DNA of 64,000 nt from Allobranchiibius sp. CTAmp26 (GCF_017565405.1 NZ_JAGEKR010000003.1:62001-126000); one strand, 5' to 3'; positions 35,596-43,985 are shown, counted from the first letter of the stretch. Numbers and translations are program-made. Notes: generated from the letters alone by a model not told the origin.

Positions 35596-36713
35596 GCCGC
35601 TACCAGCTCGAGACGCTGCGGGCCGGCCGGACTCAACGTGACGCCGGCGCGCATCGTGTCGTCGCCGTCGTGGAAGAGCAGCCGGCGATCGGCGAGCACC
35701 CGCAGCACGACGTGCAACAGCAGGGTGGCGTAATGGCGACCCAGGCAGGTGCGCGGGCCCGCGGCGAACGGGAGGTAGCCCCAGGCCGGCACCTTGTCGG
35801 CGAACCGCTCGGGGCAGAACTCCTGCGGCCGCTCCCACAGGGACGGGTCGCGGTGGGTCAGGAACGGGCTGTACATCACCAGGCTGCGGGCCGGGATGGT
35901 GCGCCCCTCGAACTCGGCCGCGCGACGGGTCACCCGGCTGCCCAGCCAGCCCGCGGGATAGAGCCGCAGCACCTCGCGGACGACGTGGTCGTGCCGCTCG
36001 GGCGCGAGGAGGATGGGATCGAGCGCCACGTGCCGCAGCAGCCAGGCCAGCGTGTGCGCCGTCGTGTCGTAACCGGCGCCGAGCGCGACCCGCATCTCCG
36101 GCACACCGCCGTGCGCTGCGAAGACCGCTGCGAGGGAGTCGCTCTCGGCATCGCGCAGTCGTTCGGCCAGCACGGCGTCCATCCGCCGGAAGCGCCTCGG
36201 TCGCGGCAGGAACGGCTGTGGCAGCGGCCGGCTCATCGGGTCCAGGAAGTCGTCCAGCACCGGGTGGGTGCCGCCCGTGCCGAGGAAGGTGCGTGAGAGC
36301 ACGGCACGCACCAGCCGCGAGGACCACGCGACGGCGTCGAACCGACCGGCCGGCAGCAGGGTGCGGACGACCTGCTCCATCTGTTCGGCGAGCAGCGCCA
36401 CCGCCGCCCGCGAGAACCCCGGGTTGAGTGCGGCGCGACGGTCGGCGTGATCGGGGAAATCGGTCTGCACGATGCCGTCGCTGAGGTACGGCGACAGGCG
36501 GCTCATCCCACCGCGGCTGCGGAACGTGTCCAGGTCACTCAGCACCAGCCGATTCCACCCGGGGCTGAACCCGACGTACGCCGTGCGCCACAACCGCAGC
36601 CGGAAGACCGGCCCGAGCGCGGCGCCCTCCTGCATCAGAGCCAGCGGGTCCGTGCCCCACCGGCCGAGATGCCCGGCGACCGGCTCGGTGCGTGGCTGCG
36701 GGAAGGCACTCAC
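35592..36713 (-). CDS. Cytochrome P450 in the carotenoid operon
   Basis: The 373-residue protein shows the heme-binding FAAGPRTCLGRHYA with Cys323, the I-helix GAGYDTTAHT, and the ExxR region EVLRLYP. It is short for a P450 but complete. The GTG at 36713 overlaps the stop of the upstream glycosyltransferase (GTGA); in-frame extension upstream is Arg-rich and unlikely. Its place between glycosyltransferase and crtI suggests carotenoid hydroxylation, as known for CYP175A1 of Thermus. A redox partner is not encoded nearby. Confidence 0.88.
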   Translation of the reverse strand: MSAFPQPRTEPVAGHLGRWGTDPLALMQEGAALGPVFRLRLWRTAYVGFSPGWNRLVLSDLDTFRSRGGMSRLSPYLSDGIVQTDFPDHADRRAALNPGFSRAAVALLAEQMEQVVRTLLPAGRFDAVAWSSRLVRAVLSRTFLGTGGTHPVLDDFLDPMSRPLPQPFLPRPRRFRRMDAVLAERLRDAESDSLAAVFAAHGGVPEMRVALGAGYDTTAHTLAWLLRHVALDPILLAPERHDHVVREVLRLYPAGWLGSRVTRRAAEFEGRTIPARSLVMYSPFLTHRDPSLWERPQEFCPERFADKVPAWGYLPFAAGPRTCLGRHYATLLLHVVLRVLADRRLLFHDGDDTMRAGVTLSPAGPQRLELVAA

Positions 36714-37789
36714 GGGTAGACCCGGCCCTTCCAGTGCTTGGTACGACGCACGGCCACGGCGGCGACAGGAATCGCGTAGAGCGGGGTGAGCGGCATGGTG
36801 AGCGACTGCCACCACTTCCGACGACCGGTGGTGGCTTCCACGACCAGACGTTCCGCGACGGCCAGCGCCCACGGGATCAGCCACGCGGGCCGACGGCGGA
36901 TCAGGAGCGGCGGCGCGGTGTAGGCGATCAGGTGCCACGCCGTGAAGACGACGAGGAGGGGCCGGTTGCCCATCACCGCGAGCAGTCCCTTGCCGAGGCC
37001 GGCGACGAGCTCGTCGTAGCCCTCGTACATCCGGGTGCTGATCAGATCGCCGCCGAGTGCGAGACCCAGCCGGTGCCCGGTGCGGCGGGTGTGCCGGGCC
37101 ATCGCCAGGTCCTCCACGATCTCGGTGCGGACGGCGGCGAAGCCTCCGAGCGCGTCGTACGACGCCCGAGGGAAGGCCATGATCGAGCCGTTGGCGGCGG
37201 CCGCACCCTTCGCCCGTGGTTGCTCCAGCAGTTGGAAGGGCAGTCCGGTCAGCAGCAGGTCGTCGATCAGCGGCATGGTGACGTGCTCGGCGAAGGTCTC
37301 GGTCACCTGGCGCGGGAAGACCGACATCAGGTCCGCGCGCTGCGCGCGCAGCTGGGTGAGAACGGCACCGATCGCCCCGTCACCCAGCGCGATGTCCGCG
37401 TCGCAGAACACCAGGACGTCACCGTGTGCGGCGTCGGCGCCTTGGGCGCACGCCCAGGTCTTGCCGACCCAGCCCTTCGGCATGGGTCGTCCGCTGACGA
37501 CGCGCACGTGCGGGTGCTCGGCGGCGACCTGATGCAGCATCTGCGTGGTGCCGTCGGTCGAGCAGTCGTCGAGGAAGATCAGCTCCTGCACCTGCTGCGC
37601 GAGCATCCCCGGCAGACGCGGGGGCAGCCTGTGCAGCTCGTTGCGCACCGGGACGATGAGCGACACATCGTCACCGGCGTCCGCCGGCGACGGGTCGTGG
37701 CCGAGGACCGGGAAGGACCGCGAGTTCGACAGAGCCACAGCGGTCTTCACCGTGATGTACGCCGTCACCACCGCGAGCAGTGCCTTCAA
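36710..37789 (-). CDS. Family 2 glycosyltransferase, probably carotenoid glycosyltransferase
   Basis: The 359-residue GT-A enzyme has VSLIVPVRNE near residue 42, FLDDCSTDGT near 72, the metal motif VFCDADIAL near 128 and a hydrophobic C-terminal half with membrane segments. It resembles CrtQ/CruC-type carotenoid glycosyltransferases. The TTG at 37789 is chosen: it overlaps the upstream stop (TTGA) and AGAAGG lies 8 bases before. The pairing with an acyltransferase recalls CruC/CruD of green sulfur bacteria. The sugar is unknown. Confidence 0.83.
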   Translation of the reverse strand: MKALLAVVTAYITVKTAVALSNSRSFPVLGHDPSPADAGDDVSLIVPVRNELHRLPPRLPGMLAQQVQELIFLDDCSTDGTTQMLHQVAAEHPHVRVVSGRPMPKGWVGKTWACAQGADAAHGDVLVFCDADIALGDGAIGAVLTQLRAQRADLMSVFPRQVTETFAEHVTMPLIDDLLLTGLPFQLLEQPRAKGAAAANGSIMAFPRASYDALGGFAAVRTEIVEDLAMARHTRRTGHRLGLALGGDLISTRMYEGYDELVAGLGKGLLAVMGNRPLLVVFTAWHLIAYTAPPLLIRRRPAWLIPWALAVAERLVVEATTGRRKWWQSLTMPLTPLYAIPVAAVAVRRTKHWKGRVYP

Positions 37790-38448
37790 CGCTGCACCTT
37801 CTCGGCGAGCTGGCCGATCCGTTCGTCGAACGACCTGCGGCCGGAGAGCACCTGGCGGAAGCCCGGCAGCGGCTCGCGCGGGTCGGCGGTGGCGATGAGG
37901 GCGTCTAGACCGGTGAGCTGCGCGGCCATCGCCGGCGCGAGGTCGGCCCCCTGCACCGGCTCTCCCAGGTCGACCAGTGCCTCGGGGTGCTGGTGACCGC
38001 GGATGACGACGCGTAGGGAGACGGGCACCAACGGCGCCGTCGTCTGCTCGGCGTACCAGCCGGCGCCACGGTGCAGCGGACGCATTGGGCCGGGCCCGAG
38101 CAGTTCGCCCTCGGGGAGGATGACCAGGGTGCGCCCCTCCCGCAACGCGGTGAGACCGGCGCGCGGGCGGTCGCTCGGCACCAGCCCGAGCGGTTTCAGG
38201 AAACCGAAGGACGCGAGGTTCTCCGCGTCCATCACCAGGGTCGCGGCATGGTGCTCGTGCCGCAGCACCGCAGAGGCCACGAACGCGTCCCACCACGAGT
38301 GGTGGTTGCCGGCCCAGATCACCGGCGCGGGCGGCAGGCTGCCACGGACGCTGACCGAGCGCAGGTTGGAGCGGACGAGCTGGTCGAAGCCGGCCAGCAG
38401 CATCCGCGCCGACAGCGGGGACACATCCGCGCGCGACGGGATCCTCAC
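37786..38448 (-). CDS. PlsC-family acyltransferase in the carotenoid operon
   Basis: The 220-residue product has the acyltransferase box NHHSWWD (His49 and Asp54, HX4D) and PEGE near residue 113. These are hallmarks of PlsC-type glycerolipid acyltransferases and of CruD-type enzymes that acylate carotenoid glycosides. The GTG at 38448 overlaps the idi stop, and the end overlaps the glycosyltransferase start. It probably esterifies the sugar with a fatty acid. A housekeeping lipid role is possible but less likely here. Confidence 0.82.
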   Translation of the reverse strand: MRIPSRADVSPLSARMLLAGFDQLVRSNLRSVSVRGSLPPAPVIWAGNHHSWWDAFVASAVLRHEHHAATLVMDAENLASFGFLKPLGLVPSDRPRAGLTALREGRTLVILPEGELLGPGPMRPLHRGAGWYAEQTTAPLVPVSLRVVIRGHQHPEALVDLGEPVQGADLAPAMAAQLTGLDALIATADPREPLPGFRQVLSGRRSFDERIGQLAEKVQR

Positions 38449-39086
38449 CAGCGAACCGCTGCGGGCAGGAGCGCCGGTGGGGCGTCGGGCCAGCGCTCAG
38501 GGCTGTCGCCGAGAGCGCCCAGAGCATCCACCTGTGCACGGCACCACGGTGAGACGGTGCGTTCGCCGTCGGCCACCTGTGTCGCGAACCGGCTCCACGG
38601 GGCCCACTCCATGTCGGCGACCTCGTCCGGGTCGGGGCTCAGCGTGCTGCCCAGAGCATGGGCAACCAGGACAGGGCACAGTTCGTTCTCGGCCACCGAG
38701 TTCATCGAGGCGTAATAGGAGAAGTCCGCCAACACCAGGCGCGGCAGCCCGATCGCCAGCCCGAGCTCACGGCGTACGCGCCGCATCACCGCCGCGCGCA
38801 GGGGCTCGCCGGGCGCCGGGTGGCCGCAGACCGAGTTGGTCCAGACCCCGCCGAAGGTGCGCTTGTGCAGGGCCCGCCGGGTCACCAGCAGCCGGCCCCG
38901 GTCATCGAAGATGTAGCAGGAGAAGCCGAGGTGCAACGGAGTGTCCGCGCCGTGCACCGTGCGTTTGTCCTGGGCGCCGATCGCCCGCCCCGCCGGGTCG
39001 AGCAGCACCACCTGCTCATTCGGCGGGCTCGCCACCGCACCGCGTCCGCCATCGTGCTCTCGGACATCCATGAATGCATCGCGCAC
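38445..39086 (-). CDS. idi: Isopentenyl-diphosphate delta-isomerase type 1
   Basis: The 213-residue Nudix protein has the active-site Cys in NSVCGHPAPGE near residue 87, the Nudix helix RRVRRELGL, and the catalytic Glu in ENELCPVLV. It interconverts IPP and DMAPP for prenyl chain building. It is the first gene of the leftward carotenoid operon. The GTG at 39086 and an ATG at 39071 are both possible starts; GGAGAG lies about 12 bases before the first. The C-terminus is Pro/Ala-rich. Confidence 0.92.
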   Translation of the reverse strand: MRDAFMDVREHDGGRGAVASPPNEQVVLLDPAGRAIGAQDKRTVHGADTPLHLGFSCYIFDDRGRLLVTRRALHKRTFGGVWTNSVCGHPAPGEPLRAAVMRRVRRELGLAIGLPRLVLADFSYYASMNSVAENELCPVLVAHALGSTLSPDPDEVADMEWAPWSRFATQVADGERTVSPWCRAQVDALGALGDSPERWPDAPPALLPAAVRW

Positions 39087-39278
39087 TGCTCACGCCGCTC
39101 TCCGGAGAGTGATCCGCCTGGTCTCATCGACGTTACCAACGGGCAGGTGCCCACGCCCGGCGGCCCGTCGCCCACCCGGGCTCGTCGCTTCCTGAACGAG
39201 CCCGCCCCTCGATGCTTACCCGTTGGGGCGCAATCCATTCAGAGGCCTCAGCGTCCGCCGCTGCGGCATCATGCGCGG
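39087..39278. promoter_or_regulatory. Divergent control region of the carotenoid operon
   Basis: It holds a 12-base perfect palindrome CTCTCCGGAGAG (39098-39109), immediately upstream of idi, and an 8-base hairpin GGGCTCGT/ACGAGCCC (39178-39203). The palindrome is well placed as an operator or ribosome-site mask for idi. I could not assign -10 and -35 boxes. Confidence 0.45.
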
Positions 39279-39758
39279 GTGGTCATCGACATCGGACAGG
39301 GTCTGGGAATCGACGAGGAGACGTTGACGACGGTCGTGATCGACGCCCACGTCGTACGCCGGGAACTGATCGAGTCGAGCGACCCGGCGGACCGGATCGT
39401 GGCGGCACTCGCAATGGGTCAGGCGTCATTGGCTGCGTCGATGCTGGACTCCCTGGAGGACCGAGGCTTCCGTGCCACTGCCTTGCGCGCCGAACTCGCT
39501 CAAGTGCAGGGGCGGTACGTCGACGCGACCCGGATCTACACGGAGCTCCTGCGCGACAGTGAGTTGAGCGACGGCAGGCGCGCGATGGCGTTGCAACACC
39601 TGGGCAAGGCCCAACTGCGTTCGGGACACACGCAGGGAGCGGCGGCATCGCTGAGCGCAGCACTCGACCTGCGGCGAGCAATCGGCGCTCCGCCCGACCA
39701 GATCAGGTCCTCGGAAGTGGCGTTGGCACACGTTCTCGAACGTCGCCGTCCGAGATGA
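39279..39758 (+). CDS. Tetratricopeptide-like protein divergent from idi
   Basis: The 159-residue protein is helical with TPR-like units: IVAALAMGQASLAASMLDSLEDRG, ALRAELAQVQGRYVDATRIYTELL, AMALQHLGKAQLRSGHTQGAAASLSAAL. The start is uncertain; GTG at 39279 gives a protein that begins VVIDIGQGLGIDEETL. No catalytic motif is visible. It may be unrelated to carotenoids. A longer in-frame reading upstream overlaps idi and has unlikely composition. Confidence 0.7.
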   Translation: MVIDIGQGLGIDEETLTTVVIDAHVVRRELIESSDPADRIVAALAMGQASLAASMLDSLEDRGFRATALRAELAQVQGRYVDATRIYTELLRDSELSDGRRAMALQHLGKAQLRSGHTQGAAASLSAALDLRRAIGAPPDQIRSSEVALAHVLERRRPR

Positions 39759-39934
39759 CCTGATGCGCTCAGGCCGATCCGCATCGATTTCTCAGTATCG
39801 TCTCAGGTTGAGGCCGCGACCGTTGGGGTACCTGCTTCGGTAACGGCCATCGCCAGCACCCCAGGGTGACGGTAGGCCGACATTGCGTCCGCTCGTGGCG
39901 TCCCCTGATCCACTCATCCTTCCGGAGGTCTTCG

Positions 39935-40342
39935 ATGTCCGCTCCCACACGTTCGGCTACACCCGACTCCGTCACCCACCACCGCGTCTTCGCCGCCCTC
40001 GTCGGGGTGGTGGCGGTGATCGTGCTCTTCCAGGGCGTGTGGGCCGGGATCTTCATCCGCGAGGCCAAGGAGAACAACAGCACCTGGGTGCAGGTGCATG
40101 CCCGGGGCGCCGACCTCGCGATCCTGCTCGCGATCATCGCGGTGGTCTGGGCGGTCCTGCGGCTGCGCGCACGCAAGGATCTGCTGTTCGGCAGCATCGC
40201 ACTGGCCGTGATCCTGGTCGTCGAGGCCTACATCGGCGGGATCATCGGCGACAGCCCCGGCGCTCAGGCCGTGCACTTCCCGCTGGCCATGGCCCTGATG
40301 GGTCTGTGCGTCTGGCTTCCGTTCCGCGCCTCGCAGCGCTGA
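39935..40342 (+). CDS. Small membrane protein with four helices
   Basis: The 135-residue product has four hydrophobic segments and conserved polar spots: QGVWAGIFIRE in the first loop and an HARGAD helix 2 start with His. The pattern of small proteins with His at helix ends (HARGAD, AVHFPLAM) recalls cytochrome-like or DUF-type four-helix membrane proteins, but I cannot place it. CCGGAGG at 39922-39928 supports the ATG at 39935. A strong terminator follows. Confidence 0.75.
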   Translation: MSAPTRSATPDSVTHHRVFAALVGVVAVIVLFQGVWAGIFIREAKENNSTWVQVHARGADLAILLAIIAVVWAVLRLRARKDLLFGSIALAVILVVEAYIGGIIGDSPGAQAVHFPLAMALMGLCVWLPFRASQR

Positions 40343-40352
40343 CCATCGGGCG

Positions 40353-40379
40353 CGCGCCCGGCTCGCCGAGCCGGGCGCG
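40353..40379 (+). terminator. Hairpin terminator after the four-helix membrane protein
   Basis: Perfect 12-base arms CGCGCCCGGCTC (40353-40364) and GAGCCGGGCGCG (40368-40379) enclose a 3-base loop, 10 bases after the stop at 40342. Confidence 0.82.
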
Positions 40380-40446
40380 TCCGTCTCACTCGAACCGCCT
40401 CTGCCGTCCATCGGCGGGAATCTCCCGAGACCGATGGGCGTGAAAC

Positions 40447-41034
40447 TCAGCCCCGGCCCGCCTGCGCGGCGTGACGCCACTGCTCGGCGGTGATCTCGTA
40501 GACGACTTCGCCCTCCTCGGCACCCGGCAGCGGGTCGTCCCACACGCGTACGTCGGTCCGGACGTGCCGCATGCCCAGGCGCCGCATCACGCCCCGTGAA
40601 CCGGCGTTGACCGCCATCGTCTCGGCCCACACCCGCTCCAATCCCACTGCTTCGAAGGCGTGCCGGAGCAATTCCGCGGCGCCTTCACTCGCCAGCCCCT
40701 GACGCCAGTGGCGTCGCTCCAGGCGCCATCCGATCTCGGCGTCGGCGAGACCCCCCCCCGGCGAGCCCGGCGCCGAGTCGCTGCGCCCGAGGTCCCACCA
40801 CCCGAGGAACTCCTCGTTGCGGAACCCCACCCACCAGCCGAGTCCCACCTGGTCGGCCACCGTGTCAGCGCAGCGCGGTGCCCAGAATGCATCGATCTCC
40901 GCCGGCGTGCGGGCCCGCCCGAGCAGGTGGCGCATCACTTCCGGGTCCGCGTCCAGCCGGTGCAGCAGGGGCAGGTGATCGATGGTCATGGGGCGCAGTT
41001 CGATCCGTGGGGTGTGCAGTACCGGGCGGGTCAT
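40447..41034 (-). CDS. GNAT family acetyltransferase (RimJ/RimL-like)
   Basis: The 195-residue product fits the RimJ/RimL type: start TPRIELRPMTIDHLPLLHRLDADPEVMRHL, then the acetyl-CoA loop RRHWRQGLASEGAAELLRHAFE and VNAGSRGVMRRLGMRHVRT. It would transfer acetyl groups to an amine, perhaps a protein N-terminus or small molecule. The ATG at 41034 is chosen over an upstream in-frame start that would overlap the divergent gene. The target is unknown. Confidence 0.85.
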   Translation of the reverse strand: MTRPVLHTPRIELRPMTIDHLPLLHRLDADPEVMRHLLGRARTPAEIDAFWAPRCADTVADQVGLGWWVGFRNEEFLGWWDLGRSDSAPGSPGGGLADAEIGWRLERRHWRQGLASEGAAELLRHAFEAVGLERVWAETMAVNAGSRGVMRRLGMRHVRTDVRVWDDPLPGAEEGEVVYEITAEQWRHAAQAGRG

Positions 41035-41116
41035 GGCCGCGATCCTGCCTCCCCAGGGCCGGTTCCGGTATCTTCGCGAGCGCGGGCCCATCCCCGGACC
41101 GGCGGTGGGAGGGGCC

Positions 41117-42271
41117 ATGAGCACCGACGAACCCGGACCCGGCGCCACCCGTCAGCCGCCGCCGACCGGTCCCCGGGCGGGGTACGAACGCAGCGTCGAC
41201 GAATCGGTCCGAGGGCGGCTGCGCGAGGTGCTGGGGCCGCGCAGCGTCGGGGTCATCGTCGCCGTGCTGATGGTCCAGCTGCTCTTCATCGCCTCGTACG
41301 TCGGCGCATTCCACAAACCGCAACCCCACGCGATCACCGTCGACGTCGTCTCGAACAACGGCTGGCAGGGTTACGTCGCCAACAAGCTGAACGCCATCGA
41401 CGGAAAACCGGTCGCGGCCTTCGCCTCGAGCGACCGCGCGGAGTCCACGAAGGAGCTGCGCGAGGGGCGTCGCCAGGCCGTCTACCTCTTCAACCCCAAG
41501 GGCACCCAGGACACTCTGCTGGTCAACTCGGCCGAGGGGTCCTCGATCACCGCGGCCGTCGACGCGATCTTCTCCCAGGTCGCCTCGAGCCAGAAGCGCA
41601 CTCTCAAGACCCAGGACGTCGTGCCGGTGCAGGCCGGGGACAGCCGCGGCCTCACCAGCTTCTATCTGGTCGTCGGTTGGCTGGTGGGCGGCTATCTGCT
41701 CGCGTCGCTCCTCGGCGTCCGGGGTGGCATGCGGGCGCGCAACTTCCGCCGGATGCTGTGGCGGCTGGCGGGCTGCGCGGCGTACGCCGTCGTCTCCGGC
41801 ATCGGCGGCGCGCTCGTCGTGGGACCGCTGATCGGCGCCCTGAACGGACACTTCTGGGCGGTGGCCGGTGTCGGCATGCTGGTCTCGCTGACCGCATCGG
41901 TCTTCACGATGGGGATGGAGGCACTCTTCGGCATCGTCGGGATCGGTGTGTCGATCCTGCTCTTCGTGGTGCTCGGCAACCCCAGCGCGGGCGGTGCGTA
42001 CGGGTACGAGCTGCTGCCCACCCTCTGGCGCGTCGTCGGGCGCTGGCTGCCGAACGGCGCCGGCGTGGACTCCATCCGCAGCATCGTCTACCTGGGCGGC
42101 GACTCCCTCGGGCTGCACCTCGGGGTGCTCGCGTGGTGGTTGCTGCTGGGACTGCTGAGCTTCTTCCTGGTCAGCAACAACACCTACTGGGGGTTCCGGC
42201 GCGACGACGCATCACCGACGGCCGGGCAGGACACCCTTCCCGAGGCAGGACGACATGGTGCGCAGCGCTGA
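41117..42271 (+). CDS. ABC-2/YhgE-like membrane protein (DUF3533-like)
   Basis: The 384-residue protein has one N-terminal helix (VIVAVLMVQLLFIASYVGAF near residue 55), a roughly 140-residue extracytoplasmic domain (HAITVDVVSNNGWQGYVANKL...), and five further helices in the C-terminal half. This topology matches ABC-2-type or YhgE/DUF3533 proteins. It has no ATPase partner. GGGAGGGG before the ATG at 41117 is a good ribosome site. It converges with a MarR gene 4 bases away. A transport or secretion role is likely but unspecific. Confidence 0.75.
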   Translation: MSTDEPGPGATRQPPPTGPRAGYERSVDESVRGRLREVLGPRSVGVIVAVLMVQLLFIASYVGAFHKPQPHAITVDVVSNNGWQGYVANKLNAIDGKPVAAFASSDRAESTKELREGRRQAVYLFNPKGTQDTLLVNSAEGSSITAAVDAIFSQVASSQKRTLKTQDVVPVQAGDSRGLTSFYLVVGWLVGGYLLASLLGVRGGMRARNFRRMLWRLAGCAAYAVVSGIGGALVVGPLIGALNGHFWAVAGVGMLVSLTASVFTMGMEALFGIVGIGVSILLFVVLGNPSAGGAYGYELLPTLWRVVGRWLPNGAGVDSIRSIVYLGGDSLGLHLGVLAWWLLLGLLSFFLVSNNTYWGFRRDDASPTAGQDTLPEAGRHGAQR

Positions 42272-42275
42272 GAGG

Positions 42276-42800
42276 TCAGGCCCCGCAGGGCATCGAGGCC
42301 GCCGCGTCGTCGCCGCCCGTGCATGCTGTGCCCTCACTGCCTTCACCGCCCAGTCGACCGAGCAGGGTGGCGGTGATGTGGTCCAGTTGAGCGATCTCCT
42401 CGGGGGTGAGCGCGTCGAACATCGCAGCTCGCACCTCACGGACATGACCGGGCGCAGCGCCCTCGAGAGCGGTCAGCCCGGCCGGCGTCAGTGCCACGAA
42501 CGCGCCGCGCCGATCCTGCGGGCACTCCTCACGCGTGACCAGGTCGCGTTTCTCCATCCGGGTCAGGTGATGCGACAGGCGGCTGCGCTCCCATCGGATG
42601 CTGTCGGCCAGCGCGACCACGCGCATCCGTCGTTCGGGGGTCTCGCTCAACGTCACCAGCACCTCGAAGTCCGGGAGGGACAGTCCCGATTCGTCCAGCA
42701 TCTGGCGTGCGAGGTGGGCGGTGAGCCGTGAGTTCGTGTGCAACCACTGACGCCACACGCGCTGTTCTTCGTCGTCGAGCCATCGCACTCCGGTTGTCAT
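42276..42800 (-). CDS. MarR family regulator next to YceI
   Basis: The 174-residue winged-helix protein has the recognition region RVVALADSIRWERSRLSHHLTRMEKRDLVTR and wing EECPQDRRGAFVALTPAGL. The ATG at 42800 is preferred over an upstream GTG. A roughly 25-residue tail with two Cys near the end (TACTGG and MPCGA) could be redox-sensitive, though this is only suggestive. It is divergent from the YceI gene and probably controls it. Confidence 0.87.
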   Translation of the reverse strand: MTTGVRWLDDEEQRVWRQWLHTNSRLTAHLARQMLDESGLSLPDFEVLVTLSETPERRMRVVALADSIRWERSRLSHHLTRMEKRDLVTREECPQDRRGAFVALTPAGLTALEGAAPGHVREVRAAMFDALTPEEIAQLDHITATLLGRLGGEGSEGTACTGGDDAAASMPCGA

Positions 42801-42822
42801 GCAGCACACTTTACCCGAATAG

Positions 42823-42851
42823 TTGACACATCACCCAATCTTGAGCAAAGT
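42823..42851 (+). promoter_or_regulatory. Promoter of the YceI gene
   Basis: TTGACA (42823-42828), a 17-base spacer and CAAAGT (42846-42851) form a sigma-70-like promoter with a perfect -35 and a weak -10, about 48 bases before the ATG at 42900. It lies in the 99-base gap shared with the MarR gene, so repression there is likely. Confidence 0.6.
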
Positions 42852-42899
42852 AGTCACCAGCACGTCGTCCACACGTGAACATCTCGCTGAGGAGCACTC

Positions 42900-43448
42900 A
42901 TGAGCACGACCCTGAAAGAACTGAACGGCACCTACACCCTGGACCCGGCGCACTCCGAGGTCGGCTTCGTCGCCCGGCACGCCATGGTCACCAAGGTCCG
43001 CGGCTCGTTCAAGGACATCGAGGGCACCGCGTCGACCTCCACCGGACTGCAGGACGCCAAGATCAACCTCACGATCCAGGTCGCCAGCGTCGACACGCGT
43101 GACGAGAACCGCGACGGTCACCTGCGCACCAACGACTTCTTCGACGCCGAGAAGTTCCCGACCATCACCTTCAACTCCACCGAGGTCAGCGCAGCCGACG
43201 ACGACACGCTGCGCGTGGTCGGCGACCTGACCATCAAGGAGACCACCAAGTCGGTCACCATCGACTTCGACTACAACGGCGCCGCCAAGGACCCGTTCGG
43301 CAACGAGCGGATCGGCTTCGAGGGCTCCACCACGCTCACCCGCTCCGAGTACGGCGTGAACTTCAACGCCGCGCTCGAGACCGGTGGCGTGCTCGTCTCC
43401 GACAAGATCACCCTGCAGATCGAGATCTCGGCCATCAAGCAGGCCTGA
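42900..43448 (+). CDS. YceI family lipid-binding protein
   Basis: The 182-residue product matches the YceI lipocalin-like family: YTLDPAHSEVGFVARHAMVTKVRGSF at the start, SVDTRDENRDGHLRTNDFFDAEKFPTITF in the middle, and TRSEYGVNF near the end. YceI proteins bind polyprenoid chains such as ubiquinone precursors. It has no signal peptide, so it is cytoplasmic here. GAGGAG lies before the ATG at 42900. It is regulated with the divergent MarR gene and ends in a strong terminator. Confidence 0.93.
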   Translation: MSTTLKELNGTYTLDPAHSEVGFVARHAMVTKVRGSFKDIEGTASTSTGLQDAKINLTIQVASVDTRDENRDGHLRTNDFFDAEKFPTITFNSTEVSAADDDTLRVVGDLTIKETTKSVTIDFDYNGAAKDPFGNERIGFEGSTTLTRSEYGVNFNAALETGGVLVSDKITLQIEISAIKQA

Positions 43449-43468
43449 GTCCGACCCTGCCTCCAGTG

Positions 43469-43504
43469 AACGGAGGGGTACGCCGCGCGGCGTACCCCTC
43501 CGTT
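43469..43504 (+). terminator. Rho-independent terminator after the YceI gene
   Basis: A perfect 36-base palindrome with arms AACGGAGGGGTACGCCG and its complement, followed by TTT, starts 20 bases past the stop. It shares the GGAGGGGT/ACCCCTCC core with the grpE-dnaJ repeat at 18651. Confidence 0.88.
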
Positions 43505-43554
43505 TCTGCGTGTCCGGACGCGACGCACACCGCAGGCTGACGGCGTTCACGCCG

Positions 43555-43599
43555 GTTGACGGCGTTCGAACGGCGTCAACGGTCGCGAACGCCGTCAAC
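43555..43599. terminator. Inverted repeat after the small TPR gene
   Basis: Perfect 14-base arms GTTGACGGCGTTCG (43555-43568) and CGAACGCCGTCAAC (43586-43599) lie 1 base after the stop of the leftward gene at 43601. A third, partial copy (GACGGCGTTC) is at 43540, and a direct variant (CGGCGTCAAC) lies in the loop. Confidence 0.7.
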
Positions 43600-43600
43600 G

Positions 43601-43939
43601 TCAGGCGTCCACGCCCCAGATCTTCGCCATCTCCAGGAAGTTGCGGGCCTCGGCGTGCCGCGACTGGCGCTGCAGCGTGCGGCCGAGCAGCAGCGCGGCG
43701 TACCCCTCCGTAGGGGCGACGGCGAGTACGGCGCGCGCCTCGCGTTCGGCGTTGGCCAGCTGCGCGGAGTGGAAGTAGGAGCGGGCGAGCAGCAGGCGCG
43801 CATCGGTCGTCCCGTGCGCGACATCCGAGTTCGCCAGCAGCTTCTCCAGCACCAGGGCGGCCTCGGCATAGTCCTTCTGCTCGTAGAGGCTCTCGGCGTA
43901 CTGCAGCTGGGAGTAGTCGGGACTGTGCATCTGGGACAT
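43601..43939 (-). CDS. Small tetratricopeptide protein
   Basis: The 112-residue protein consists of about three TPR units: LQYAESLYEQKDYAEAALVLEKLL, DARLLLARSYFHSAQLANAEREARAVLAVAP, AALLLGRTLQRQSRHAEARNFLEMA. AGGAGG lies 8 bases before the ATG at 43939. It lies 46 bases downstream of the OsmC gene on the same strand and may be co-transcribed. It probably mediates a protein contact; the partner is unknown. Confidence 0.8.
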   Translation of the reverse strand: MSQMHSPDYSQLQYAESLYEQKDYAEAALVLEKLLANSDVAHGTTDARLLLARSYFHSAQLANAEREARAVLAVAPTEGYAALLLGRTLQRQSRHAEARNFLEMAKIWGVDA

Positions 43940-43985
43940 CTGGGGCCTCCTGCCTCGATTGTGCAACGGGGACGTGGCGACCCGC

